NCBI RefSeq assembly: GCF_025290835.2
Contig: NZ_JAOCQD020000001.1
Coordinates: 2,418,001 to 2,482,000 of the forward strand
Reading direction: 5' to 3'
Length of the DNA stretch: 64,000 bases
Source of the DNA: Aquabacterium sp. OR-4
Lineage (GTDB): Bacteria; Pseudomonadota; Gammaproteobacteria; Burkholderiales; Burkholderiaceae_C
Below are positions 1 through 9,331 of this stretch, one piece after another. The position numbers were made by a program, and so were the translations under genes. Position 1 is the first letter of the stretch; the number at the start of each line of letters is the position of its first letter. The notes beneath the pieces were generated by a model. It did not search any database. It saw only the letters and a list, made by a program, of their open reading frames with translations, and had not been told where the DNA came from.

Positions 1-160
1 TGGCCTGGGCCGGGGCAGCGCCACCGGCGTTGCTGGTGGAGAAGAACAGCGGCTCGATCAGCGCGAAGTCGTTCTCGGCCTGCATGCGGTCCATCAGCAC
101 CGATCCGACCATGCCGCGCCAGCCGACCAGGCCGACGAGAGGGTTCTTGGACAAAGCCAT
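1..160 (-). CDS. asd: Aspartate-semialdehyde dehydrogenase, N-terminal fragment
   Basis: The reverse strand encodes MALSKNPLVGLVGWRGMVGS followed by VLMDRMQ, the NAD(P)-binding start of aspartate-semialdehyde dehydrogenase, which reduces aspartyl phosphate in lysine, threonine and methionine synthesis. The glycine-rich segment GLVGWRGMVGS is the dinucleotide-binding loop. Only about 53 residues are inside the window; the rest lies beyond base 1. The ATG is at 158-160. It follows leuB on the same strand after about 99 bases, the order leuB-asd common in Burkholderiales, so co-transcription with leu genes is possible. An imperfect inverted repeat (GACCCTGG at 190-197 with its complement at 217-224) lies in the gap but has no T tract. 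Confidence 0.93.
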   Translation of the reverse strand, partial: MALSKNPLVGLVGWRGMVGSVLMDRMQAENDFALIEPLFFSTSNAGGAAPAQA

Positions 161-259
161 CTCAATTACCTTTTCAACAGTCAACTCCAGACCCTGGGTT
201 CTCCCGGCTCGAATCGCCAGGGTCCAGAGGGAGGGTGTGGGCGAAACGATCCGAGAGCG

Positions 260-1351
<1,092 letters not shown>

Positions 1352-1410
1352 GGGTTGCTCTCTTCTCTTTACGGTATTGCTTGAAATTGTGGCCTGGGGT
1401 GGGGTGTTTG

Positions 1411-1455
1411 GCTTGGCTTGGCTTGGCTTGGCTTGGCTTGGCTTGGCTTGGCTTG
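1411..1455. repeat. Pentanucleotide tandem repeat (GCTTG)9
   Basis: Nine perfect GCTTG units, preceded by one imperfect unit (GTTTG). The tract begins 59 bases upstream of the leuB start codon, in the leuD-leuB gap, so it lies in the leader of leuB. Tracts of this kind are prone to slipped-strand length change. Confidence 0.95.
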
Positions 1456-1470
1456 CTTCGGCTTGCGCGG

Positions 1471-1576
1471 GGTCCGCGGCCGCCGGGTGACCGGATTGCT
1501 CCGTGTCCCCCGGGCGCCGCTGCGCGACGCCCTCCTCCTTTACCTGCGCAATCCGGTCACCCGGCGTCCGCGGCCC
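1471..1576. repeat. Long hairpin repeat, copy A (50-nt part-conserved loop)
   Basis: Arms at 1471-1498 and 1549-1576 pair over about 28 positions with two mismatches; the inner 18 pairs (1481-1498 with 1549-1566) are perfect. The loop 1499-1548 is 50 nt. Read on the minus strand, which is the leu transcript sense, it begins CGCAGGTAAAGGAGGAGG and ends CGGGGGACACGGAG. Its central 18 nt can form a small inner stem (GGGCG with CGCCC). Copy B at 1631-1730 has the same loop ends in the opposite orientation but unrelated arms. Function unknown; it may be a structured RNA, a transcription-modulating hairpin or a mobile palindromic repeat. Confidence 0.9.
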
Positions 1577-1630
1577 TGGCACCGTTGCCCACTGCGCCGA
1601 GGTTCTTGGCATGCGGCGGTCGTTCCTTAG

Positions 1631-1730
1631 CGCCGGGGTGGGGTGGCGCGCTTTACGCAGGTAAAGGAGGAGGCCGGAGCGAAGCGCAGGCCGGGGGACA
1701 CGGAGTAAAGCGCGTCACCCCAGCCCGGCG
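1631..1730. repeat. Long hairpin repeat, copy B (same loop ends, different stem)
   Basis: Arms 1631-1655 and 1706-1730 pair over 25 positions with one mismatch and one G-T pair. The loop 1656-1705 is 50 nt and on the plus strand begins CGCAGGTAAAGGAGGAGG and ends CGGGGGACACGGAG, identical to copy A read on the minus strand. The middle 18 nt differ from copy A, yet its inner GGCC/GGCC ends can also pair. The two copies are therefore inverted relative to each other, 54 bases apart, both between leuD and leuB. The loop carries AAGGAGG, a perfect Shine-Dalgarno-like string, with no gene behind it. Confidence 0.9.
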
Positions 1731-1769
1731 CGATCGCTCAGACTGCAGCAAACCATCGGCCCAAACCTA

Positions 1770-2420
1770 TCACCCACCCAGCTTCTGCGCCAACCAAGGC
1801 ATGCGCGCAATGCGCTCGGCCTCGAAGGCCTTGATCTTGTCGGCGTGGCGCAGCGTCAGGCCGATGTCGTCGAAGCCGTTGACCAGGCAGTACTTGCGGA
1901 AGGCCTGCACCTCGAACGGGATCTCGCTGCCATCGCCCTTGACGATCACCTGGCGCGGCAGGTCAATCGTGAGGCTGTAGCCCGGGAAGGCCGCCACTTC
2001 GTCAAACAGGCGAGCCACCACGGCCTCGTCGAGCGCGATCGGCAGCAGGCCGTTCTTGAAGCAGTTGTTGAAGAAGATGTCGGCAAAGCTGGGCGCGATG
2101 ATGGCGCGAAAGCCATATTGCTCCAGCGCCCAGGGCGCGTGCTCGCGGCTCGAGCCGCAGCCGAAGTTCTTGCGCGCCAGCAGCACGCTGGCACCGGCGT
2201 AGCGCGGCTGGTTGAGCACGAAATCGGGGTTGGGCCGGCGCTCGGCGGGGTTCTGGCAGGGCTCGCCCTTGTCGAGGTAGCGCCACTCGTCGAACAGGTT
2301 GGGGCCGAAGCCCGCGCGCGCGATCGACTTGAGGAACTGCTTGGGGATGATCGCGTCGGTGTCGACATTGGCGCGGTCCATCGGGGCCACCAGGCCCTGG
2401 TGCACGGTAAAGGCTTGCAT
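1770..2420 (-). CDS. leuD: 3-isopropylmalate dehydratase small subunit
   Basis: Small (swivel) subunit of isopropylmalate isomerase, which with LeuC converts 2- to 3-isopropylmalate. The 216-residue protein begins [20 protein letters not shown] and has the substrate-recognition loop [15 protein letters not shown] at about 85-99. The frame is open far upstream, but that part is an out-of-frame shadow of leuC; the ATG at 2418-2420, with GGAGCC before it, gives the family length. It sits 14 bases behind leuC. Many Burkholderiales carry a small entericidin gene between leuC and leuD; none fits here. Confidence 0.97.
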   Translation of the reverse strand: MQAFTVHQGLVAPMDRANVDTDAIIPKQFLKSIARAGFGPNLFDEWRYLDKGEPCQNPAERRPNPDFVLNQPRYAGASVLLARKNFGCGSSREHAPWALEQYGFRAIIAPSFADIFFNNCFKNGLLPIALDEAVVARLFDEVAAFPGYSLTIDLPRQVIVKGDGSEIPFEVQAFRKYCLVNGFDDIGLTLRHADKIKAFEAERIARMPWLAQKLGG

Positions 2421-2434
2421 GGGTTCGGGCTCCT

Positions 2435-3889
2435 TCAGGCGATGCGGCGCACGTCGACAAAGTGGCCGGCCAGCGCGGCGGCGGCGGCCATGGCCGGGCT
2501 CACCAGGTGGGTGCGGCCGCCATTGCCCTGGCGCCCTTCGAAATTGCGGTTGCTGGTGCTGGCGCAGCGCTCGCCGGGCTCCAGGCGGTCGGCGTTCATG
2601 GCCAGGCACATGCTGCAGCCGGGCTCGCGCCACTCGAAGCCGGCGGCCTTGAAGACCTCGTGCAGGCCCTCCTTCTCGGCCTGCGCCTTCACCTGGCCCG
2701 AGCCGGGCACCACCATCGCCAGCTTGACGTTGGCCGCCACCTTGCCACCCACCTTGCGCACCACGGCGGCGGCTTCGCGCATGTCCTCGATGCGGCTGTT
2801 GGTGCAGCTGCCGATGAACACCTTGTCGATGAGGATGTCGCCGATGGCCTTGTTGGGCTGCAGGCCCATGTAGCTGAGCGCGCGCTCGATGGCGCCGCGC
2901 TTGACCTCGTCCTTTTCCTTGTCGGGATCGGGCACACGGCCGTCGATGGGCAGCACCATCTCGGGGCTGGTGCCCCAGGTCACCTGCGGCAGGATCTGCG
3001 CCGCGTCGAGCTCGACCACGGTGTCGAACACCGCGCCGGGGTCGCTGTGCAGCGTGCGCCACTGGCTCACCGCGTGATCCCATTCCACGCCACCCACGAA
3101 GCGGCCGGTCTGCGCATCGGTGCCGGGCGTGAACGGCCGGCCCTTGACGTACTCGAGCGTGGTGTCGTCCACCGCCACCAGGCCGGCGCGGGCGCCGGCT
3201 TCGATGGCCATGTTGCACACGGTCATGCGGCCTTCCATGCTGAGGCCGCGGATCGCCGAGCCGGCGAACTCGATGGTGTAGCCGGTGCCGCCGGCGGTGC
3301 CGATGCGGCCGATGATGGCCAGCACGATGTCCTTGCCGGTCACGCCGCGGGCCAGCGTGCCCTCCACCTTGATCAGCATGTTCTTGGCCTTCTTGGCCAG
3401 CAGGGTCTGGGTGGCCATCACATGCTCGACCTCGCTGGTGCCGATGCCATGCGCCAGCGCACCGAAGGCGCCATGGGTGCTGGTGTGGCTGTCGCCGCAG
3501 ACCACGGTCATGCCCGGCAGCGTGGCGCCGTTCTCGGGGCCGATGACGTGCACGATGCCCTGGCGCTTGTCGAGGAACGGAAAGTAGGCCGCGGCGCCGA
3601 AGGCCCGGATGTTGGCGTCGAGCGTGGTCACCTGCTGCTTGCTGGTGGGATCGGTGATGCCGTCGTAGCCCAGCTCCCAGCCGGTGGTGGGCGTGTTGTG
3701 GTCGGCGGTGGCCACGATGGAACTCACCCGCCACACCTTGCGGCCGGCCAGGCGCAGGCCCTCGAAGGCCTGCGGGCTGGTCACCTCGTGCACCAGGTGG
3801 CGGTCGATGTAGAGGATGGCGGTGCCGTCGTCCTCGGTGTGGACGACGTGGTCGTCCCACAGCTTGTCGTAGAGCGTGCGTGCGGTCAT
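2435..3889 (-). CDS. leuC: 3-isopropylmalate dehydratase large subunit
   Basis: Large, [4Fe-4S]-bearing subunit of isopropylmalate isomerase, 484 residues. Cluster cysteines are seen in the motifs [10 protein letters not shown] (about 350) and [10 protein letters not shown] (about 415), and the aconitase-family motif [12 protein letters not shown] is near 130. The start [16 protein letters not shown] with ATG at 3887-3889 is the usual one, preceded by AAGAGGTAAGCC. The stop of the upstream lysR-type gene lies only 3 bases before the start codon, so the regulator and leuCD are probably read from one message, with partner LeuD 14 bases downstream. Confidence 0.98.
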   Translation of the reverse strand: MTARTLYDKLWDDHVVHTEDDGTAILYIDRHLVHEVTSPQAFEGLRLAGRKVWRVSSIVATADHNTPTTGWELGYDGITDPTSKQQVTTLDANIRAFGAAAYFPFLDKRQGIVHVIGPENGATLPGMTVVCGDSHTSTHGAFGALAHGIGTSEVEHVMATQTLLAKKAKNMLIKVEGTLARGVTGKDIVLAIIGRIGTAGGTGYTIEFAGSAIRGLSMEGRMTVCNMAIEAGARAGLVAVDDTTLEYVKGRPFTPGTDAQTGRFVGGVEWDHAVSQWRTLHSDPGAVFDTVVELDAAQILPQVTWGTSPEMVLPIDGRVPDPDKEKDEVKRGAIERALSYMGLQPNKAIGDILIDKVFIGSCTNSRIEDMREAAAVVRKVGGKVAANVKLAMVVPGSGQVKAQAEKEGLHEVFKAAGFEWREPGCSMCLAMNADRLEPGERCASTSNRNFEGRQGNGGRTHLVSPAMAAAAALAGHFVDVRRIA

Positions 3890-3892
3890 GGC

Positions 3893-4897
3893 TTACCTCT
3901 TGGGGGAGCGGGATTGTCGCGCCGAAGCCGCGTCGGGCCCAGCGCCGGAAAGGCTTGTATCGGTGGCCGCGGGCGGGCACAGCGCGTCGATGAAGCGCTG
4001 CACCACCGCCGGCTGCACCGCCTGCGGGCGCACCGCCAGCAGGTAGGGGCGGCGCGACCAGTCTTCGGCCAGCGCCAGCGGCGTGATCGCGAAGATGCGG
4101 GCAAAGCGCTGCGCCACCACCGCCGGCAGCACGGCCACGCCCAGGCCGGCCTCCACCAGCTGGGCGATGGCGTCAAAGCCGCGCACCTGCACCCGCACGT
4201 TGAGCGTGCGGCCCAGCGCCTGGGCACGCTCGCGCATCTGCTCGTGCACCGCGGCGCCCAGGTGCAGGCCGACGATGTCGTAGCCCAGCAGCGCGTCGAA
4301 GCGCACCGCACCGGGCGGTGCCTCGGCCACGCCGACGCCCGCCTGCGGCGCGCCGGCCTGCCGGGCCAGCGCATGGCCCTGCGGCACCAGCACCGCCAGC
4401 TCGCCATCGCGGTAGGGCCGGCAATCCAGTCCGGCCTCGTGCTGCGGCGGCACGAAGATGCCCACATCGGCGCGGCCCGAGGTCACCGCCGCCTGCACCT
4501 CGGCACTGGTGAGGTCTTCAAGGCTGATGCGGATGCCCGGATGGGCCTGGCTGAACGCCGCCAGATCGGCCGGCAGGCATTCGGCAATGGCCCCGGCATT
4601 GGCGGCGATGCGCAGGTGGCCCTTGATGCCGCGCGAGAACTCGACCACCTCGCTCTCCAGCGCATGCAGGCTGGCGTGCAGCGAGCGGATGTGGCGCACC
4701 AGCGCGCGGCCGGCCTCGGTGGTTTCAACCCCGCGCGCCCGGCGCTCGAACAGCGCCACGCCGAGCCGGGTTTCCAGATCGCTCAGGCGCTTGCTGGCGG
4801 CGGCCAGGGCCAGGTGCTCGCGCTCGGCGCCGCGCGTGATGCTGCGCGTCTCGGCAATGGCGAGCACCAGGTTCAGCGTGACGAGGTCGAAGCGCAT
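3893..4897 (-). CDS. LysR-family transcriptional regulator next to leuCD
   Basis: Winged-helix DNA-binding regulator, 334 residues from the ATG at 4895-4897 ([19 protein letters not shown]). The N-terminal helix-turn-helix covers about 5-62 ([23 protein letters not shown]), followed by the linker and a two-lobed effector domain. An in-frame ATG at 4951 would add 18 poorly conserved residues (HPHKCTSAVRQ) and is less likely. It ends 3 bases before leuC and is divergent from nadA, so either set could be its target; the leuC side is favoured by co-orientation and by the recurrence of this pair in Burkholderiales. The effector cannot be read from the sequence. HTH residues look intact. Confidence 0.9.
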   Translation of the reverse strand: MRFDLVTLNLVLAIAETRSITRGAEREHLALAAASKRLSDLETRLGVALFERRARGVETTEAGRALVRHIRSLHASLHALESEVVEFSRGIKGHLRIAANAGAIAECLPADLAAFSQAHPGIRISLEDLTSAEVQAAVTSGRADVGIFVPPQHEAGLDCRPYRDGELAVLVPQGHALARQAGAPQAGVGVAEAPPGAVRFDALLGYDIVGLHLGAAVHEQMRERAQALGRTLNVRVQVRGFDAIAQLVEAGLGVAVLPAVVAQRFARIFAITPLALAEDWSRRPYLLAVRPQAVQPAVVQRFIDALCPPAATDTSLSGAGPDAASARQSRSPKR

Positions 4898-4966
4898 GCG
4901 GCGGGCGGCGGGCTGGCGGACGGCGGAGGTGCACTTGTGGGGATGGCGCACCCAGACCCCAATGAT

Positions 4967-5026
4967 GCACGAAGCCTGAGCAGCACGTTCTCAGCAATTG
5001 GCAATCCACACTTCGTGCCACACGAA
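4967..5026. promoter_or_regulatory. Inverted repeats in the lysR-nadA divergent gap
   Basis: Between the lysR start (4897) and nadA start (5100) there is a 15-base inverted repeat TTCGTGCCACACGAA at 5012-5026 (6-bp arms, 3-bp spacer) containing a T-N11-A core typical of LysR-type sites. The half GCACGAAG also occurs at 4967-4974. The region is visibly AT-richer than its surroundings (CAATTGGCAATCC), as expected of a promoter. Assignment to this LysR protein is inference from position. Confidence 0.45.
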
Positions 5027-5099
5027 CGCTGAAGCCGGCCGCTGCCGGTAGCATGCGCGGCCTGTGTCGCCCACATGTCAGCCGCATGACGCCCGCCGC

Positions 5100-6161
5100 A
5101 TGAGCCTTGCCACCACCCCCCTGCCCACCGCCGCCGCGCCGGCCCTTGACCCCGCCGCACTGGCCGAGCAGATCCGGGCCGAGCTGCGCGCCCGCGACGC
5201 GGTGCTGGTGGCCCACTACTACGTGGACGGCGCGCTGCAAGACCTGGCCCAGGCCAGCGGCGGCTGCGTGGCCGATTCGCTGGAAATGGCGCGTTTTGGC
5301 CGCCAGCACCCGGCGCGCACCCTGGTGGTGGCCGGGGTGCGCTTCATGGGCGAGACGGCCAAGATCCTGTCGCCCGACAAGCGGGTCTTGATGCCCGAGC
5401 TCGAGGCCACCTGCTCGCTCGACCTGGGCTGCCCGCCCGAGGCCTTTGCGGCCTTCTGCGATGCCCACCCCGAGCGCAGCGTGGTGGTGTATGCCAACAC
5501 CAGTGCCGCGGTGAAGGCGCGTGCCGACTGGATGGTGACCAGCGCCTGCGCGCTGCCCATCGTGCAGCACCTGGCCGACCAGGGCCGCAAGATCCTGTGG
5601 GCACCCGACAAGCACCTGGGCCACTACATCCAGCAGCAGACCGGCGCCGACATGCTGATGTGGGACGGCAGCTGCATCGTGCACGAGGAGTTCAAGGCCA
5701 CCGAGCTGCAGCTGATGCGCGAGCAGTACCCCGACGCCCTGGTGCTGGTGCACCCCGAGAGCCCGGCCGGCGTGGTGGCCCAGGCCGATGTGGTGGGCTC
5801 GACCTCGGCGCTGCTGAAGGCGGTGGCCGATGCGCCCGCCGGCCGCTTCATCGTGGCCACCGACAACGGCATGCTGCACCGCATGCGCCAGCTGGCACCG
5901 GCCGCGGTGCTGATGGAAGCCCCCACCTCGGGCCGCAGCGCCACCTGCAAGAGCTGCGCGCACTGCCCGTGGATGGCGATGAACGCGCTGGAAGGCGTGC
6001 TGCACTGCCTGCGCAGCGGCAGCGGCGAGATCCGGCTCGACGAGGGCGTGCGCCTACGGGCGCTGGGCTGCATCGAGCGCATGCTCGACTTCACCGCCAC
6101 GCGGCCCGCCGCCACCGCCGTGCCACCCGGCGGCTTTGTGCGCCACATCGGGGCCGCCTGA
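5100..6161 (+). CDS. nadA: Quinolinate synthase
   Basis: Condenses iminoaspartate with dihydroxyacetone phosphate to quinolinate, the second step of de novo NAD synthesis, using a [4Fe-4S] cluster. The protein (353 residues from ATG 5100, [10 protein letters not shown]) shows the triplicated-fold motifs [29 protein letters not shown] and the three cluster cysteines in [21 protein letters not shown] and [13 protein letters not shown]. An in-frame ATG at 5064 would add 12 residues with no family match. nadC follows on the same strand after a 53-base repeat-rich gap, and nadB is convergent downstream, giving a complete aspartate-to-nicotinate mononucleotide set in one place. Confidence 0.97.
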   Translation: MSLATTPLPTAAAPALDPAALAEQIRAELRARDAVLVAHYYVDGALQDLAQASGGCVADSLEMARFGRQHPARTLVVAGVRFMGETAKILSPDKRVLMPELEATCSLDLGCPPEAFAAFCDAHPERSVVVYANTSAAVKARADWMVTSACALPIVQHLADQGRKILWAPDKHLGHYIQQQTGADMLMWDGSCIVHEEFKATELQLMREQYPDALVLVHPESPAGVVAQADVVGSTSALLKAVADAPAGRFIVATDNGMLHRMRQLAPAAVLMEAPTSGRSATCKSCAHCPWMAMNALEGVLHCLRSGSGEIRLDEGVRLRALGCIERMLDFTATRPAATAVPPGGFVRHIGAA

Positions 6162-6210
6162 GCCTCGCCTCGCCTCGCCTCGCCTCGCCCCGCTCCGCCC
6201 AGCCCAGCCC
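6162..6210. repeat. CGCCT and CCCAG tandem repeats between nadA and nadC
   Basis: Starting one base after the nadA stop codon, almost five CGCCT units (6162-6185) are followed by CGCCCCGCTCCG and then three CCCAG/CCCAGC units that run into the nadC ATG at 6215. The tract fills the whole gap and displaces any purine-rich ribosome-binding site for nadC. Confidence 0.9.
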
Positions 6211-6214
6211 AGCC

Positions 6215-7108
6215 ATGACCGAACGCTTCCAACCCACGGCCGCCAACGAGGGCCTCGAGGCCGCACGCCGGCGCAACATCCACGACGCGCTGGCCGAGGA
6301 CATCGGCCGCGCCGACTGGACCGGCCTGCTGGTGCCGGCCACGGCCCGGGTGCGCGCCGCGCTGCGTGTGCGCGAGGCCGCGGTGCTGGCCGGCCGCGAC
6401 TGGTTCGAGGGCTGCGTGCGCGCGCTCGATGCCGACGCCCGGCTGGCCTGGCGCTGCGACGAAGGCGCGCTGATGGCGGCCGACAGCATCGTGTGCGACA
6501 TCGAGGCCCAGGCCCGCGCACTGCTGGCGGCCGAGCGGCCGGCGCTGAACTTCCTGCAGCTGCTGTCGGCCACCGCCACGCGCACGCGGCAGCATGTGGA
6601 TGCGATTGCCGGCGCCTCGCCCAACCCGCGCGGCTGCGCCATCCTGGACACGCGCAAGACCCTGCCGGGCCTGCGTCAGGCGCAAAAGTACGCGGTGCGG
6701 GTGGGCGGCGGCTGCAACCAGCGCCTGGCGCTGTGGGACGGCATCCTGATCAAGGAGAACCACATCGCCGCGGCCGGCGGCATCGCCCCGGCGCTGGCCG
6801 CGGCGCAGGCGCTGGACGCCGGCGTGTCGGTGCAGATCGAGGTGGAAACCATCGCCCAGCTGCGCGAAGCCCTGGCCCATGGCGCCACCAGCGTGCTGCT
6901 CGACAACTTCAGCCTGGCGCTGATGTGCGAGGCGGTGGCGCTGAACGCCGGCCGCGCGCTGCTGGAGGTGTCGGGCGGCGTCACGCTGGCGCAGCTGCGC
7001 GACATTGCCGCCACCGGGGTGGACCGCATCTCGATCGGCAGCCTGACCAAGGATGTGCAGGCCACCGACTATTCGCTGCGCGTGCTAGGGCCTGTTCACA
7101 CGACGTGA
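6215..7108 (+). CDS. nadC: Nicotinate-nucleotide pyrophosphorylase (carboxylating)
   Basis: Quinolinate phosphoribosyltransferase: quinolinate plus PRPP gives nicotinate mononucleotide, CO2 and PPi. 297 residues starting MTERFQPTAANEGLEAA; recognisable blocks are ALAEDIGRADWT, LNFLQLLSATATRT, LDTRKTLPGLRQAQKYAVRVGGG with the PRPP/substrate basic residues, ENHI, VLLDNF and EVSGGVTL. The frame extends upstream inside nadA, but the ATG at 6215 fits the family. No Shine-Dalgarno is visible: the preceding bases are CCCAG repeats, so translation may rely on coupling to nadA or be weak. Its last 13 bases overlap the 3' end of convergent nadB. Confidence 0.96.
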   Translation: MTERFQPTAANEGLEAARRRNIHDALAEDIGRADWTGLLVPATARVRAALRVREAAVLAGRDWFEGCVRALDADARLAWRCDEGALMAADSIVCDIEAQARALLAAERPALNFLQLLSATATRTRQHVDAIAGASPNPRGCAILDTRKTLPGLRQAQKYAVRVGGGCNQRLALWDGILIKENHIAAAGGIAPALAAAQALDAGVSVQIEVETIAQLREALAHGATSVLLDNFSLALMCEAVALNAGRALLEVSGGVTLAQLRDIAATGVDRISIGSLTKDVQATDYSLRVLGPVHTT

Positions 7109-8871
7109 CGCCCGTCCAGCACGGTGGCCAGGGCCACCGGCAGCGTGTCGGGCCAGTCGCGGCTGTGGTGCAGGCCGCGGCTTTCATGCCGCTGCAGCGC
7201 GCTGCGCACCACCAGCTCGGCGCAATCGACCAGGTTGCGCAGCTCCAGCAGGTCGCGCGTGAGGCGAAAGCGCGCGTAGTACTCGTCGATCTCGTGGCGC
7301 AGCAGCGCGATGCGGGCCTGCGCCCGCTGCAGCCGCCGCGTGCTGCGCACGATGCCCACGTAGTTCCACATCAGCAGTCGCAGCTCGTCCCAGTTGTGGC
7401 TGACCACCACCAGCTCGTCGGCGTCGCTGACCTGGCTCTCGTCCCAGGCCGGCAGCGGCGGCACCGCCCGCGGCGGCTCGGCCAGCAGGTGCTCGGCGCA
7501 GGCGCGGCCGGTGACCACGCATTCCAGCAGGCTGTTGCTGGCCAGGCGGTTGGCGCCATGCAGGCCGGTGCAGGCGGCCTCGCCCACGGCGTGCAGGCCC
7601 GGCAGATCGGTGCGGCCGGCCAGATCGGCCACCACGCCGCCGCAGCTGTAGTGCGCCGCCGGCACCACCGGGATGGGCTGGCGCGCGATGTCCAGGCCCA
7701 GCGCCAGGCAGCGCGCATGGATGGTGGGAAAGTGCTGCTTCAAGAAGGCCTCGCCCAGCGCGGTGGCGTCGAGCAGCACATGGTCGAGGCCATGGCGCTT
7801 CATCTCGGCGTCGATGGCGCGGGCCACGATGTCGCGCGGCGCCAGCTCGGCGCGGGCATCGTGGGCTGGCATGAAGCGCAGGCCGGCGGCGTCGCTGCTG
7901 CCGCCCACGCCCGGCGGCAGGCGCAGCACCGCGCCTTCGCCGCGCAGCGCCTCGGTGATCAGGAAGCGGCGGTCCTGCGGGTGGTACAGGCAGGTGGGAT
8001 GGAACTGGATGAACTCCATGTTGGCCACCCGGCAACCCGCGCGCCAGGCCATGGCCACGCCGTCGCCGGTGGCCGTATCCGGGTTGCTGGTGTAGCGGTA
8101 GACCTTGCCGATGCCGCCGGTGGCCAGCACCACGGCCTGCGCCGGCAGCGCCTGCACCCGGCCACTGGCCAGATCGAGCGCGTAGACGCCCCACACGCGC
8201 GGCGCGGCGCCTGCAGGCGCCATGGCGTCGTCGGCCGGGGCGTGATTGGCCGGGGCGCCATCGGCCGAGGCGCCATCGGCCGGGCCGGCAGCGCCCAGGT
8301 GGCGCCTGGTGAGGTGGCGGTCGGTGATCAGGTCGACCACCATGGCCTCGGTGCGCACCTGGATGTTCGGGTGCGCCAGCACCTGGCGCAGCAGCGCGGC
8401 ATGGATGGCGGCGCCGGTGGCATCGGCGGCATGGGCGATGCGGCGCACGCCGTGGCCGCCCTCGCGCGTGAGGTGCAGGCCCAGCGGGCCGCCCGACTCG
8501 GCCGTGAACGGCACGCCCTGGGCCTGCAGCCAGGCCACGGCCTCGGCACTGGCCGCCGAGATGCGGCGCGCCGCCGCCTCGTCCACCAGGCCGGCGCCGG
8601 CCGCCATGGTGTCGTGCACATGGGCCTCGACGCTGTCGTCGGCCCCCAGCACGCCCACGATGCCGCCCTGGGCCCAGGCGGTGGCGGCATCATCGAGCCG
8701 GCGCTTGGCCAGCAGCAGCACCGGCTGCCGCCGCGCCAGGTGCAGCGCGGTGCTGAGGCCGGCCAGGCCGGCACCGACCACGATCACCGGCGCCTCGCCC
8801 GGGCCGCTGCGGCGGGTGGCGGCGGCCGGGGCGGCGGCCCGGGCGGCGGATTCGGTGGCGGCGTGGGTCAT
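7096..8871 (-). CDS. nadB: L-aspartate oxidase
   Basis: FAD-dependent enzyme that oxidises L-aspartate to iminoaspartate, the substrate of NadA. 591 residues from ATG 8869-8871. Seen: dinucleotide-binding VIVVGAGLAGLSTALHLA (about 25-42), AWAQGGIVGV, the catalytic-domain stretch YSCGGVVADLAGRTDLPGLHAVGE and GANRLASNSLLE, and a C-terminal helical domain. An insertion of about 27 low-complexity residues (ADGASADGAPANHAPADD) follows LTRRHLG near residue 195. The open frame continues upstream through a GCGGAT repeat that would encode Ser-Ala repeats; this is not supported. No good ribosome-binding site precedes the ATG. The 3' end overlaps nadC tail to tail by 13 bases. Confidence 0.95.
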   Translation of the reverse strand: MTHAATESAARAAAPAAATRRSGPGEAPVIVVGAGLAGLSTALHLARRQPVLLLAKRRLDDAATAWAQGGIVGVLGADDSVEAHVHDTMAAGAGLVDEAAARRISAASAEAVAWLQAQGVPFTAESGGPLGLHLTREGGHGVRRIAHAADATGAAIHAALLRQVLAHPNIQVRTEAMVVDLITDRHLTRRHLGAAGPADGASADGAPANHAPADDAMAPAGAAPRVWGVYALDLASGRVQALPAQAVVLATGGIGKVYRYTSNPDTATGDGVAMAWRAGCRVANMEFIQFHPTCLYHPQDRRFLITEALRGEGAVLRLPPGVGGSSDAAGLRFMPAHDARAELAPRDIVARAIDAEMKRHGLDHVLLDATALGEAFLKQHFPTIHARCLALGLDIARQPIPVVPAAHYSCGGVVADLAGRTDLPGLHAVGEAACTGLHGANRLASNSLLECVVTGRACAEHLLAEPPRAVPPLPAWDESQVSDADELVVVSHNWDELRLLMWNYVGIVRSTRRLQRAQARIALLRHEIDEYYARFRLTRDLLELRNLVDCAELVVRSALQRHESRGLHHSRDWPDTLPVALATVLDGRHVV

Positions 8872-8887
8872 GGCGGGCGCTGAAGCT

Positions 8888-8929
8888 GCGGATGCGGATG
8901 CGGATGCGGATGCGGATGCGGATGCGGAT
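8888..8929. repeat. Hexanucleotide tandem repeat (GCGGAT)7
   Basis: Seven perfect GCGGAT units end 16 bases in front of the nadB start codon, so the tract lies in the nadB 5' untranslated or promoter region. A change in copy number would alter spacing by six bases without touching the coding frame. Confidence 0.95.
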
Positions 8930-9331
8930 CGTGCCTGAAGGCGGGTGGGTCGGGGCTGGCGGGCCCGGCATCCGGCCCTGACACCCGGGCATGAAATCCG
9001 GGCCAGACACCCAGGCCTGACGCCCAACGCCATACACCCAACACGCATGTTACGCGGCAATGCCAGCCGGCACCGTGCCGGCGGCGCCGCAGCGCCATCG
9101 GGGCGGCCGCAAAACCATTGGGGGGGGTGCGGCCCGCGCCGCACGCCGCCGCCGACTCACATCGGTGAACGTGGGCGGGGGCGGGCTTGCGCGCCGGGTA
9201 GGCGCCTGGGTGTCCGGCGGGGCCGCGGCTGCATCATCGGCGCAGCGGCGGCCGGGCGTGCACGCAAGTCTTCAACACGGGCTTCGCCCGGCACGAAACC
9301 AGCCCGGGCAAGGCGGCGGCCTGCCGCCGGT
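8930..9331. other. Intergenic region, no gene seen
   Basis: About 400 bases between nadB (minus) and the universal stress gene (minus). It contains loosely repeated CCGGGC/CCAGACACCC-like segments at 8960-9020 and a run of eight G at 9120-9127. The frames that are open here are low-complexity and lack support. The nadB promoter should lie at the left end. Confidence 0.6.

Noticed and set aside
190..224. Terminator between leuB and asd
   Set aside because: An 8-bp inverted repeat exists but the loop is long and there is no T tract.
1352..1612. N-terminal extension of LeuB
   Set aside because: It is translated repeat DNA (hairpin loop and GCTTG tract); the internal ATG gives the family length.
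1471..1730. Remnant of an insertion sequence
   Set aside because: No transposase fragment, no target duplication and no common terminal repeats; the arms differ completely between copies.
2421..2434. Entericidin-like gene between leuC and leuD, as in many Burkholderiales
   Set aside because: Only 14 bases separate the two genes.
2462..5032. 856-codon open frame on the plus strand opposite leuC and lysR
   Set aside because: His/Gly/Ala-rich antisense shadow of well-supported genes; high GC content makes long antisense frames common.
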